NCBI RefSeq assembly: GCF_001642475.1
Contig: NW_019174121.1
Span: forward strand, 1 to 32,069
Source of the DNA: Fonsecaea monophora
Lineage: Eukaryota; Ascomycota; Eurotiomycetes; Chaetothyriales; Herpotrichiellaceae
DNA length: 32,069 nucleotides
Reading direction: 5' to 3'
The notes beneath the pieces are model-generated. The model worked only from the letters and a program-made list of their open reading frames with translations, made no database searches and was not told the DNA's origin. The first letter of the stretch is position 1; each line of letters begins with the position of its first letter. Shown in pieces: positions 1 to 9,666 of the stretch. The position numbers were made by a program, and so were the translations under genes.

Positions 1-127
1 TTTGTTGTGTTTCTTCTGTTGGTTCGTGTCTGTCGGTGTGTGTTTTGGGTTTCTTTTGTGTTTTGTTTTTTGTGCTTGGTTTTGTTTTGTGGTTTTGTGT
101 GGGTTGTTGGTAGTTTGTTTTGTTTGG

Positions 128-132
<5 letters not shown>
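1..132. repeat. T/G-only low-complexity tract
   Basis: The first 130 bases of the + strand are almost entirely T and G, with a few C and almost no A. This is an extreme strand asymmetry running directly into the tetranucleotide microsatellite. Short open frames through it encode only Cys/Phe/Val-rich low-complexity peptides and are not believable proteins. Confidence 0.7.

Positions 133-180
<48 letters not shown>
133..180. repeat. (GTCT)12 microsatellite
   Basis: Twelve uninterrupted GTCT units read directly from the sequence. A short AGCC run (four copies plus a partial, about 191-210) follows eleven bases later. Confidence 0.95.
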
Positions 181-182
<2 letters not shown>

Positions 183-190
183 TTCGGTGC

Positions 191-210
191 AGCCAGCCAG
201 CCAGCCAGCA
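191..210. repeat. (AGCC)4 microsatellite
   Basis: Four tandem AGCC units followed by AGCA lie just downstream of the GTCT array. It is a separate short repeat within the same microsatellite-rich stretch. Confidence 0.85.
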
Positions 211-315
211 TCGCGGTCTCATGTCCTGCAGGGCGTCAACTGGATAATATGGCTCATTTGACCTCGTTTCTCATGTGTCTCGTTTAGCCTCACCACCCAC
301 CCGCGCACGCCTGAG

Positions 316-335
316 ATGACATGACATGACATGAC
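316..335. repeat. (ATGAC)4 pentanucleotide repeat
   Basis: Four tandem ATGAC units are visible. No coding context is evident. Confidence 0.85.
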
Positions 336-604
336 ACGCCCAGCTACGAGAACAATAACGAGAACGAATAGACATCATGTGGCTTCCGAAAAGAGGATGT
401 GTTTCTACACAGGGTACTCCTACACCATATCCCCGCAAAAGGAGGGAGGGTGGGTGAGTGGGTGGTGCTTACTCTCACTCTCTACTATACGAGGTTGCTC
501 GGATCAGAACAGGTCAGGCCTGAGCGGAAGGTGTTTTTTCGGGCCATACATAGGAAACAGCGGTGGAAACATGTCGATTAGGCAATCGTTCTATTCCTCT
601 TGGT

Positions 605-776
605 CAAATTGTATCTCTCTCTCTCTCTGTGTGCTGTCTGTGGTCTGCCTTGACCCTGCGATGGTGGTGGTGGTGGTGGCTGGCTGGCTGGCTGGCATGT
701 CCTGCCCTGTATTGCATTTCCATGCCATTACTCTCTTTTTTTCTTTTTCTTTTTTTGTTTTCTTTTCTTTTTTTTC
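605..776. repeat. Compound low-complexity block: CT run, GGT run, GGCT run, polypyrimidine tract
   Basis: A CT dinucleotide run (about 610-630) is followed by a GGT run (about 663-679), a GGCT run (about 678-695) and then a T-dominated polypyrimidine tract (about 729-776). Open frames crossing it are compositionally biased and resemble no protein. Confidence 0.8.
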
Positions 777-1765
777 GAGAGCGTCAAGTTGACGCGAGGG
801 ACGAAGCGCAAGCCACGGCTGAACAGGTAACCTATGTGGCCTATGTTGCCTCGTACTCGGTGATATATATATCATTATTTTTGTTCATGATTGGCTCTCT
901 GATTGAAGAAGCTGGCCTGCATAAAATATTAACAAGTGCCCAATGCGGAAATGTCCAATGCCCAACGCCAAATGCGGAATGTGTTCGACCGCTCTCGCTC
1001 GAATAATTAGTGTCTACATATCTAAATTAGTGCGGCTGGGATTCAACACGGGATACATACCCTACCATACCACACGATATCGTACTATTCTAATACCATA
1101 ACAAGACAGAAACACACGTCGTTCCAGAAAGGCAGAAAGGCAGAGAGGCGGAGAGTACTGACTGCTGAATGCGGAAATACCGAAAGCGGAAACCGTTCAA
1201 GCACAAGCATATTTAACCTCCGGATTGGATAATGGGCCAATCAAAGAGTGATGGACAGGCTGATGCTGATGCTGATGCTGGAGGTGAAGCTTAGCAAGGC
1301 AAGCAAAAGCAAGGCAAGAACAATCAACGCCAGCTTTTTCATAGTCCAAACAGTACATAGCATTGCTTTTCTTAGGCGGTGGTGCAACCCAGTAAGTAAC
1401 ATATACTGCACATCGTATCCAGCTGCCAGGAGTGACCCGCCATGAATAGAAGTTGGCTGCCTGGGTGCCTGACTTGACAACAAAGGGTAATTACATATTG
1501 TATTCTGAGATACCTCACACTGCGGTTTGGGCAAGGCAAGAGGACGGTGGAGAATGCGAGGAGATGAGACATAGTAGCTAGTTTTATTGCCGGCCACAGC
1601 CCTGACACTCACATACCAGAAGTACCAGAAGCAGAAGAAGCAGAAGAAGCACTGCTTTTCGAGCTACGGGACGGTTTCTTTCTGAACTCCTACTTACTAA
1701 CTAGATAGCCAGGGAGGTACTTACGAGTACGGGATAGTCTCTCGACAACCCTCTTCCCCTTTTCA
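777..1765. other. Gene-free stretch downstream of the first P450
   Basis: I find no convincing gene here. Minor repeats include three GATGCT units near 1261-1280 and AGAAGC/AGAAGT units near 1619-1650. Around 940-985 and 1160-1200 there are degenerate copies of AATGCGGAAA-like words. The stretch probably contains the 3' flank of the minus-strand P450 that ends at 1766. Confidence 0.6.
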
Positions 1766-3550
1766 TCACCACCCCTCTCGCCTGGTCAGCCGAACACGCA
1801 CATCCCTTGTCGGATTCACCGCGCCAGCCCCAATCTTGCGTCCCGGGTGCACCCACCTCCCGCCGTCACTGACGGGGACCATGTCCCACTGCATGACCAG
1901 CGCGGCGACGAAGAGGACGACTTCGCGCTCGGCAAACGTCTTGCCCTTGCACATCTGCTTGCCGCCGCCCCAGACCTTCATCGTGCCGTATTCGACGCGG
2001 ACGTCGCTGTCGCTACCGCCTGCACCCCCTTCGTGGTCTTTGTCCTTGGCCCAGAACCGTCGGGGATCGAACCGCTCCGGGTCGCGAAAGTACTTGTCGT
2101 CGCTCTGGTGCACGCCGTGCGGCAGGCAGAGGTACTCGCCCTTGCGGAGCAGCCAGCTCTGCGGCTCCTTCTTGCCCAGCAGCCGCGCGTCCTCGTCGTT
2201 CTCAAACACCACAAAGTCCTCCTCGACCATCTTGTACGACATGCTCGGCACCTCAAGGCGCATCGCCTCGAAAAAGCATCCCTTGAGGAGCGGGCACTTG
2301 CTCCACAGCGCGGCGATGTCAATCTCCAATTTAGGAGGCTCTTGGATCGGGAGTCCCGTGGCGGCCGGCCGGCGGAAGCGCACGTAAGGGGCCACCTCGG
2401 CCCGGAGTTCCTCGACTAGAGATGGGTTGGAAAAGATGTACCATATCGTCCAGAAGATGATGGGGTTGGCGTTGATGTTCATGGCCCACAGAATGGCCCC
2501 GTTGCCCGTGGCGTAGCCTCGTGGCGCAGAGCCACCCTCTCGAAACGCTTTGGCTCGATCGACAATGACCGATGAGACATCTGACATGTCGGGCCACCGG
2601 CTTCCGGGATCCTGGCCGTCGAGGTACTTGAAGAGCGCCTCGTGGTGTTCCTGGATGGCGTCGACGATGCGTTCCCTCGCCCGCGCCGGGCCGCTCAAGC
2701 CCGGTAGCCAGGAGGGAGCGCCGGCCATGAAGAGGTTGAATTGCATGTCCATCTCCCACAGGTCAGGCATGATGTTGGGGTAGTTCTCCATAAAATCCTT
2801 GCCGAACAGGACTGTGGTGGCAATGTCGCCGACGAAATACCGCAGGAGAGGAAATAGACTCGCCTCGGCCACGAGAGGCTTGTCGCCCTCGCCGTTTGAG
2901 ATGATTTGCACCCCACCGAAACGCTCCCAGATGCTTTGATCCACGGGACTCTGTAGACCGGAGACCAGGTTCCACGTCCTCTCCGCGACCATGTTGACCG
3001 TGCCGCTGATGGCCACGCTGACGAAACTCTCACGCAGCATGCCCGACAGGACACCATGGATATTGCCCCAGAGGTGGCTCGGTTCGATGGCCTTGATGGT
3101 GCCGCGGTCGTCCCAGAAGTTCTTCATCGTGTGTAACACAAAGTCGTTCATCGTGATGGGGCTGGTCCTGTCCATCAAGATCTGCTTCGCCAGGCTGGGC
3201 ACCGTGACGACGTTGTGTTTAGTATTGGCCATCTTCAAGGCGTAGATGGACCCATTGGGCCCCAGCGAACGAGCCGCCCGGCCCAGGAAATCCGATCCGC
3301 CCGCAATAAACGAAAACGCGTGGCCGACCCATGGAATCCAGTATGGCAGGACAGGCACGGTTCGAGGGCCGTTCGACCCGGCTGTAGCTTGTTTCAGAAC
3401 CGTAGAGCGGTACTGGAGACCTGAGATGACGCGGGTGACGACACAGACGACGAAGAAGATGGCGACGAGGCTCTGAAAGGGATGTTGGATACCTGTCGTC
3501 AAGATATGCTGAAGAAACGAGGAGTTTCGGTCTTGTGGGGAGACGTTCAT
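1766..3550 (-). CDS. Cytochrome P450 with CYP7/CYP8-like features
   Basis: An intronless 594-residue protein. A membrane anchor spans about residues 23-43, so it is probably ER-bound. P450 landmarks are present: ExxR at E428-R431, a PERF-type motif at 491-494 and the haem cysteine C534 inside WGGGKQMCKG. The I helix (about 352-367, ILWAMNINANPIIFW) has Asn and no Thr where most P450s keep the oxygen-activating Thr. The W-A-x-x-x-N-x-x-P-x-x-F-W layout is that of the CYP7/CYP8 group (sterol 7-alpha and 12-alpha hydroxylases, prostacyclin synthase). The haem loop has W for F, Q at the usual basic position and K after Cys, so a strict signature search would miss it. The start codon has A at -3. 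P450 identity is firm; substrate is unknown, and both sterol/fatty-acid hydroxylation and isomerase-type chemistry are possible. Confidence 0.93.
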   Translation of the reverse strand: MNVSPQDRNSSFLQHILTTGIQHPFQSLVAIFFVVCVVTRVISGLQYRSTVLKQATAGSNGPRTVPVLPYWIPWVGHAFSFIAGGSDFLGRAARSLGPNGSIYALKMANTKHNVVTVPSLAKQILMDRTSPITMNDFVLHTMKNFWDDRGTIKAIEPSHLWGNIHGVLSGMLRESFVSVAISGTVNMVAERTWNLVSGLQSPVDQSIWERFGGVQIISNGEGDKPLVAEASLFPLLRYFVGDIATTVLFGKDFMENYPNIMPDLWEMDMQFNLFMAGAPSWLPGLSGPARARERIVDAIQEHHEALFKYLDGQDPGSRWPDMSDVSSVIVDRAKAFREGGSAPRGYATGNGAILWAMNINANPIIFWTIWYIFSNPSLVEELRAEVAPYVRFRRPAATGLPIQEPPKLEIDIAALWSKCPLLKGCFFEAMRLEVPSMSYKMVEEDFVVFENDEDARLLGKKEPQSWLLRKGEYLCLPHGVHQSDDKYFRDPERFDPRRFWAKDKDHEGGAGGSDSDVRVEYGTMKVWGGGKQMCKGKTFAEREVVLFVAALVMQWDMVPVSDGGRWVHPGRKIGAGAVNPTRDVRVRLTRREGW

Positions 3551-4342
3551 CTTTGCGAGAAGCGGTCAGCGCGGGTTTGCCGTGGTTTTCTTGTAACCAA
3601 AGATGACCAGCAACGACAAGCCTCGTGATATGTCGAGAGGGTTGGGTGATTGTATGAAGGGCTATCTTTTTTTCTCCAGGTCCTGAAATCAATGTAGCGC
3701 GATAATTGCACGCGCCGCAATGTTTCGTTTGTAGTTTTCGATACACAACAAGTTTCTCGAATGTCGATCGACACACTCGGTGCTGGAATGCCTCTTCTTT
3801 TGAAATCGAAATCCCGCGATCCTGAGCTCAAGGTGGTCAGGAAGGAGCGAGCGACAACAAGCAAGTCTAACACTGTGCGTGCGTATCGTACTCTATCCCT
3901 TCCCTGGCGCGGCTGTGTTTGTGCATTCTCGAGTTGATCGTGCAAAGCCTCGTGTGGCAGGTAAGCATACGAGGTACGTTATAGGCCAAGCGAGAGTGTT
4001 GGATGCCTGAGAATCCGCGTGCAACGTTTCTGACCAACGACAATGGGCGAATAATTAAGGGGAAACAAGGTGCTGATAAGGGGGGCCAGAAAAGTCCTGG
4101 ACCAATTGGGCCCGTTGTCGAATCAGTGACCGGCATTTCCAAGGATCGGGCTTAGTGATCTCGAGCATCGTGATAGGGGCCACCCAAGGGCCACTTTCAC
4201 AATCAGCACAACTGACAACGGACTCGGTGCATTCGCTGCTACACTACAATACATCTGTATATTGCTCGCTCGACAAAGCTGTTTAACAATCACGAATTGA
4301 GGAGAGTCGTCGATATCTGATCTGCGACTGGGACGCACAACA
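3551..4342. other. Intergenic region upstream of the P450 and downstream of YME2
   Basis: This 792-base spacer holds the promoter side of the minus-strand P450 and the 3' flank of YME2. Only short unrelated open frames occur, and I recognise no RNA gene or repeat. Confidence 0.6.
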
Positions 4343-6998
4343 TCAAAACTGCTCGGCAAGCACCTTCTTCAACCTCCCACTCTGCGCTTCGTACTTCATA
4401 ATCTTCTCCTGGCTCGCCATCGCCTTCCCCAGGCACCATTTAATCCGGGGCTTCAACTCGCTGGGCATGCCAGGCATCTCTGCTAGCGTCTTCAGCTCAG
4501 CCTCGTATTTCTCCACGTTCTTGTTCTCCAGGCTGATCAATTGGGACATAATTGCCAAATCCAGTCTCGCCCTCAGCACGTCGTCCTCGGTCAAATACTC
4601 GAATGCAGATTGGTACACCGGTTTCCCAGGCTTGATGCTGTATGGCCGTCCATTCTTGGATGTAATCGTGATCAATTCTGCCTGCTCGAGAGCCTGCAGC
4701 ACGGTCTCGCCATCTTTGAAGAGATCATTGAGGAGAAGCTCGTTGTATCTGAGTGTTTCGTTTGCCGCAAGCTCTTTGATCAACAACCATGCTTGTTGAG
4801 GCGTCCACTTGCGGCTCGAAACGTCGACGTCCAGAAGATACATTTTGAGGATCTCCGACGCCGATTGCTCAATGATTTGGCGTACTGCTTCTGTTTTTCA
4901 TTTGTCAGTAATGATCGATGACGGGAAGGAGTTCAGTCCACGTACTTCCTGGTGTTTCGCCTGTCTTGATCCTCCGCGCCAGGAACTCAAGGTCGGTCAA
5001 TCGACCGCCGAGAACTTGGATCACTCCGTCCAGCTCATCAAGATCACTTCTCAGCTGTGATGGACTGATCTTACCCTCGCCCGGTTCGCCGCCTTCCGCA
5101 ATGTCAGCGTCCAAGTGCTTGATTACGAACTTCTTTGCCACTTCAGGCGTGCAATCACTCAGCGTGATTTGCCGGAATACCCTGTCAGGTAGGGCTTTAC
5201 TGAGGGACTTGGAGAATGACACGTCCGTAGTCAGGAAGATGACATGGGCAATGTTCTGCGTCGTCAAAAGAGCTGCCCACTCTCCCAGTTTATCATAGAC
5301 CATACTCGCAGAACCCTCATTGTTTTTGTGCAAGAAGTTATCAATCACCACCACTGGTCGATACTCTGGATGAGCTTCAAGCCACTCGTCGTCTGCCATC
5401 TGCGCATCTTTGTCGTCCTTTTTGCGCGGCGCCAATGCAATCTGCTTCAACGCTGTCGTCGTGTTGCCCCAAATCTTGGCCAGTTGGTTGTCCAGCGTCT
5501 CGGAGAATCCTGCTTTCGTGCCAATGGTGGCTGTCGCTGCAAGATCGACCATGCTGCTGATACTGTTCATCCAAGAAAACACTGGGCGGTAGCCCACTTC
5601 GGCCGCGGCGGCGGCAATGGTGTTGCTGTCTCCGCGTGCTTCCTGGATCTTCTTGCAATCAATCACCAGCTTATGTGGTCGATCTTTCAGCGCCTGGTCG
5701 AGGACCAATTCCTTCTTGCCTGCCCCGCGCGGTCCTTGCACCACTATAAATGTGTCTGCAGTCTCGATCAACCACGTTTTCAACTGATTGATGACGTCCT
5801 GGCGGTCTTCCCAGACAATCTTTAGGTTGTCCTCGTCACGATTCTGGTTCCGGAATCTGATGATGTCGTAGCCTCGCAAGAGTTGGCTTCTGACCCACTT
5901 GAAGATACGATAATCTTCCAGATGCAGACCGTGGCTGATATGCATCCTGATGAAGAATGTGCGGATGGGGTCGAACACGGCGACAGACGCCGCTGTCAGT
6001 AGAGCGACTATGAAAGGAATAACGATCCTGGGGTGGTTCGTCATCCAGTCCCATATCCAATAGCTTTTGCGCTTAGATTCATAACTCAGTTTGAGAAGCG
6101 TTCCAGTCTTTCCCCCGCCATCTTGGGCCGGGACGATGTAACCATGCATACAGTTCTTGGCCATGGTTGCGAATCGAATTCGTGTGTAGTCGATATAGGC
6201 ATACTTTGGCACAACTTTGGAGTCGGATGGTTGCGGTATGATTTCTGTGAGCTTTCCATATCGACGGAACAGTGAATAAAGCGTCTCTTGGGTCAGTTCG
6301 GCTGCAGCATTCTCAGGAGCAGTAGGCAAGAATTCGACCTTTATTCTAGGAGTAGGGACACGATATAGATCTTCGATCCACGGCTTCCCTTGCACCAGAA
6401 AGGCGCGCACCCTCCGAAAAGGATTGAACCATGGTGTAATGGGCTTTTCCTCAAGGTATTGTTTCAGCGTGCTTTCCAGCTCGGTGGCAGATATTCCTTC
6501 TTCATGAGAGAACTTGACAAATGCGCCGCCCTCGCGCAGTCTTGGTAGAATCGTTTTGACATGGAGGGGGAGGTTCTCAGGTAGGGCTCGCTTGATGATG
6601 CTGGAGGGATCGGCCAGAGCGAGATTGGGTTGATTGACTTTGCTGAGGGATGTCGCAAGGAACTTGTCGGGATTTAGATAGGGGATACGATTGAGCCATT
6701 GAAGCTTTAGAGGAAAAACGTCTGTGTCGAGGTCAGTAGATTGCGCAGGCAAGGTATTAGACTGGTAGCGGCGCTCACTGTCAAAGAACAAGATTCCTTC
6801 ATTTTTCTGGGTCAGTATGTGGCCTGATTCATTGTCGCCAGCTTCAGTCGAAGTCCACCTCTTGCGCGACGGCGTAACAGAGACTCTGGGGGTTGAAGAA
6901 GGATTCTTCCATGCGTACAACTGGCTTTTCCTCGAGAGCTCCGCGAGCAGCCCCGTCGGTCGCCCGAAGGACTTTCGAGCAGTCCTTGATAGAATCAT
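4343..6998 (-). CDS. YME2: Mitochondrial escape protein 2 / RNA12-family inner-membrane protein
   Basis: Two exons: 6998-4946 and 4890-4343. The 55-nt intron (4945-4891) has donor GTACGT, branch CTGAC and acceptor CAG. The joined product is 866 residues, the usual size for fungal Yme2. Residues 1-50 are Arg/Ser-rich without early acids, a presequence. An RRM-like domain lies at about 210-305 and one transmembrane segment at about 324-342. The RNA12 domain follows, with Walker A GPRGAGKK at 422-429 and a Walker-B-like VVVID ending at D553. The family maintains mitochondrial DNA nucleoids and inner-membrane organisation, with the C-terminal part in the intermembrane space. The intron falls just before a conserved-looking helix beginning AVRQIIEQSASEILKMYLL; without splicing the last 182 codons would be lost. 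It is transcribed divergently from the EMI1-like gene. Confidence 0.95.
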
Positions 6999-7340
6999 GC
7001 TGCCGATGGCCAGAGCACCATTTAGAGAGGGGTGTGGTCTATCTGCTCATCTTGCCATGGCAAGATAGCATAGCTTGAAACATGGTCCCCTTTTCTTATC
7101 TATACACAACGCCTCACCCACAAAGAACCTTGAGTTTCTCTTATTACATCGGCGCAGCTTGACAAGCGTGACCAGCCAGCATCATCGTTGTGGATGGGGC
7201 CATGACGTCGGTAGGATAAATTTGTGGCTGATCTGTGGCTGACGGGCCAGTCCGTGGCTTGCACTATCCATTAATTTTCTTGCTGCTCCGACGCGACTGT
7301 CTCCAACCTGTTCCTTTCCACGGGAATCAATCGAGTCAGG
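6999..7340. promoter_or_regulatory. Shared divergent promoter of YME2 and the EMI1-like gene
   Basis: Only 342 bases separate the two divergent start codons. It contains a CRE-like TGACGTCG (7203-7210) and three direct GTGGCT words (7224-7229, 7235-7240, 7254-7259). Co-regulation of these two mitochondrial genes is an inference from geometry; the factors that bind are unknown. Confidence 0.5.
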
Positions 7341-8003
7341 ATGAGCTGGTGGTGGCGGCAGAAGCCCGCATCAAGCAGTGATGCTGGCAGAGAGGGTGCT
7401 TTGTCCAGCCCTGAGACACAGGACGAGCCCAAACCTGTCTCTGCTGTTCCAGTTCCGGACCCTGTCAAGCGCACCCTCACCCGAGATGAGCAAAGTGAGC
7501 AGGAATTGATGGAGTTCTTGAGGGAGATCCAAGCGCAAGCAGATGCAGAACAAGCCCAGAGAACGAAATCCAGACCGTCTACAACTCCGTCACCCCAAGC
7601 ACCGAGTCAAACGGACATCTCTCCCAATTCCCTCTATCCAACCGAGCTCTCCTGCAGATCTGCCTTCGACTATGCCATGTTCTGCCAGAGCTTTGGAGGC
7701 CAGTTTGTCAACGTCTATCGCTATGGTTCCTTCCGCTCATGCTCCAACCACTGGGACGATTTTTGGCTTTGCATGAAGACGCGAAACTGGAAAAAGGAGG
7801 ACCGTGAGAGGGCCATACAGGAGCATTATCGAAAGAAAGCAGTGAAATGGAAAACCGGACCAAGCAGTGAAGATGTGTGGGAGGTCCGACAGGAGCCAGT
7901 CAAGGAGCCTTTCTCCGGCAATTTGGCAGAACTTGAAGCTCAAATGGCTGAGTACAAGAAGAACAATCTAGCTGTGCCAGAACTTTGGACGCCGACAAAA
8001 TGA
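7341..8003 (+). CDS. EMI1: EMI1-like twin CX9C protein (DUF3128 family)
   Basis: An intronless 220-residue protein. The N-terminal half is disordered (Ser/Pro/Gln-rich). The conserved C-terminal half carries two exact CX9C motifs, C105-C115 and C134-C144, with aromatic residues inside each (AFDYAMF and HWDDFWL). This is the helical-hairpin twin CX9C arrangement of DUF3128/Emi1 proteins. Twin CX9C proteins are generally imported into the mitochondrial intermembrane space and oxidised by the Mia40 pathway. Yeast EMI1 was named for a requirement in early meiotic induction and has respiration-related phenotypes; the exact role here is not known. ATG context is good (A at -3). The stop codon TGA is followed directly and in frame by ATG; see the finding on that junction. 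Confidence 0.88.
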   Translation: MSWWWRQKPASSSDAGREGALSSPETQDEPKPVSAVPVPDPVKRTLTRDEQSEQELMEFLREIQAQADAEQAQRTKSRPSTTPSPQAPSQTDISPNSLYPTELSCRSAFDYAMFCQSFGGQFVNVYRYGSFRSCSNHWDDFWLCMKTRNWKKEDRERAIQEHYRKKAVKWKTGPSSEDVWEVRQEPVKEPFSGNLAELEAQMAEYKKNNLAVPELWTPTK

Positions 8004-8186
8004 ATGAGGGTGCCCTTCCGAAGCTTCTGCCTCCAACAACTTCACTCGAGATGTTTCATTGTAGTGAGACAAGCGGAGGTGCGGCAGTTTGCTGATACAA
8101 ATACACTTGGCCACCCCTCTGCTCAATTCACCTACCTCGACATCTCTTCAGACGAACTCACCAAGAATCCTTTCCATCCACGAGCC

Positions 8187-9014
8187 ATGGATCCGGCACT
8201 CCCACGATTTATGACCCGTATGATTCTATCGACGACGCCGCAGCAAGCCTTTGCACAGGTAGATGAACTTCACCTGCAGGCCGCAGCCCTTCGAGAACAA
8301 GCCCGCGAACTCCAAGAGCAAATCGACTTCCTCAAAGATCGAGCCGACTGTCTAGCCACAACGGCGGAGGGTCTTCAAGAAATTGCCGAGCAAGATCGTG
8401 ACGCCATACAGACCATGTTCGAACGATCTCTCTGCATTTACCAGCACATGTACACGGTCTACGTCTCGGCTCCCCGCAGGGAAGCACGTTTCAATGACAT
8501 CAAAACGCGCTCGGAAGACGGGATGGTGACCATGGAAGAGATGGAAGAATTCCTGGAAGATGTATACCAGCACTTCCTCGTCACGTTCGAGAGAGTGGAG
8601 AGATCAGCCGCACCCGAGCCCGAAAGTCCACCAACTCTGAATACACTCTCCTCCGCAGCACAAGCTCAAAACCAGTCGGAAACGGAGGTACCCATCAAGC
8701 AAGGGTTGAAGCGAAAGTTTTCCACCTTTCAAGAAGATGAGAATGGCATAGATGCAGACTCGGAACGAGCCAACAAGGGCAATGATGCTGTCGAGTCAAG
8801 TGATGAAGCTTCCTCAGACGAAGACTGTCAAGATGAATCGACCAACAACGTTGAAACAAATGAGGAGAGCAGCTGTGAAGGCACAGAAGACGTGGAAGAA
8901 AGCCCAGGCGAAGAATCGGGGTCAGCAAGCGGCGAGGATAGTGACAATGAATGCGATGATTCCGAAGTGGTCGGTTCATCTGATGGCGAGACAGAATCAG
9001 ATTCCTCAAAATGA
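8187..9014 (+). CDS. Unrecognised coiled-coil protein with acidic tail
   Basis: I do not recognise this 275-residue protein. Residues about 20-80 form a likely coiled coil rich in Gln, Glu, Leu and Ala. A basic KRKFSTF stretch follows mid-protein, a possible nuclear localisation signal. The last 90 or so residues are overwhelmingly Asp, Glu and Ser, as in chromatin- or histone-associated proteins, but no named domain is evident. I chose the ATG at 8187 because it has the strong context GCCATGG. The same frame stays open upstream to an ATG at 8004, which would add 61 residues that look like the 3' flank of the preceding gene. The intergenic distance is only 183 bases. Confidence 0.65.
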   Translation: MDPALPRFMTRMILSTTPQQAFAQVDELHLQAAALREQARELQEQIDFLKDRADCLATTAEGLQEIAEQDRDAIQTMFERSLCIYQHMYTVYVSAPRREARFNDIKTRSEDGMVTMEEMEEFLEDVYQHFLVTFERVERSAAPEPESPPTLNTLSSAAQAQNQSETEVPIKQGLKRKFSTFQEDENGIDADSERANKGNDAVESSDEASSDEDCQDESTNNVETNEESSCEGTEDVEESPGEESGSASGEDSDNECDDSEVVGSSDGETESDSSK

Positions 9015-9666
9015 TCTCATACAGCAGTCAACGTCGGCTGGCCAACTCCCAAGAAGTACTCCGGTCGCAACGGCTCAACCAACAGTGTCCAATCTCTTTC
9101 GTCCTCAGCTTCAAGCACTGTTTCACTTGGTTTCTGAGCTATGCACGAGGATCGATCGTTACAAGGGAGAGAAAATCAGAACAACTTGATCAAGGACGGG
9201 ACAAGATTGGAGAATAATGTGCTGCGTGGTTGGGCATGAGCAGGTCTGGAGGGCGACGTTTAGAAGAGCGATTGAAAGCGGCTTCACCAGGAATGAGAAT
9301 GACCTGAGCTGCAAAACACCAACCACACCACTCGACTAGTGTGCCGCGGACCTTGAGCTCGACCCTGGCAAGCTCCCTTGTTGTCTTGGATGTGGGATGT
9401 GCTAGATGAATGGTTTGGGGTACTACAGAGAGGAAGAGGCCTGCTCCCAAGCGCTAGGTCGTAATGTTTCTTGATCGACTCTGAACGTGAATATCTTGAG
9501 GTGTTTCACTTCTGTCAACAAAATCAAAACCAAACTCCTCACTCTAGTTTCATTCCCTCCTCTATCTCGTTTACCCTTTCTATCCTTTATTTTCTTTGAG
9601 GTTACCTTTACTTTTTTCTATCCTTTGTCTTTCTTCTCCAGTTATTCTTTGATTTTTCCTGTTTCC
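9015..9666. other. Intergenic spacer with pyrimidine-rich leader
   Basis: No gene is recognised. Positions about 9535-9666 are strongly CT-rich, typical of a filamentous-fungal promoter and 5' leader for the gene starting at 9667. That frame is open through the leader, but it has no ATG before 9667. Confidence 0.55.

Noticed and set aside
133..210. Tandem tetranucleotide repeats considered as a CRISPR or satellite array
   Set aside because: Units are four bases with no spacers; these are simple microsatellites in a eukaryotic genome.
1836..2419. Two 180-190 codon plus-strand open frames opposite the first P450
   Set aside because: They are antisense shadows of the C-terminal half of the P450, have no recognisable features and overlap each other.
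8004..8186. N-terminal 61-residue extension of the acidic coiled-coil protein starting at the ATG directly after the TGA
   Set aside because: The ATG at 8187 has a much stronger context and the upstream stretch has the composition of a 3' flank; kept only as a finding about possible readthrough or reinitiation.
9487..9666. Hydrophobic Phe/Leu/Ser-rich N-terminal extension of the gene at 9667
   Set aside because: The frame starts at GTG and consists of the CT-rich leader translated by chance; there is no ATG before 9667.
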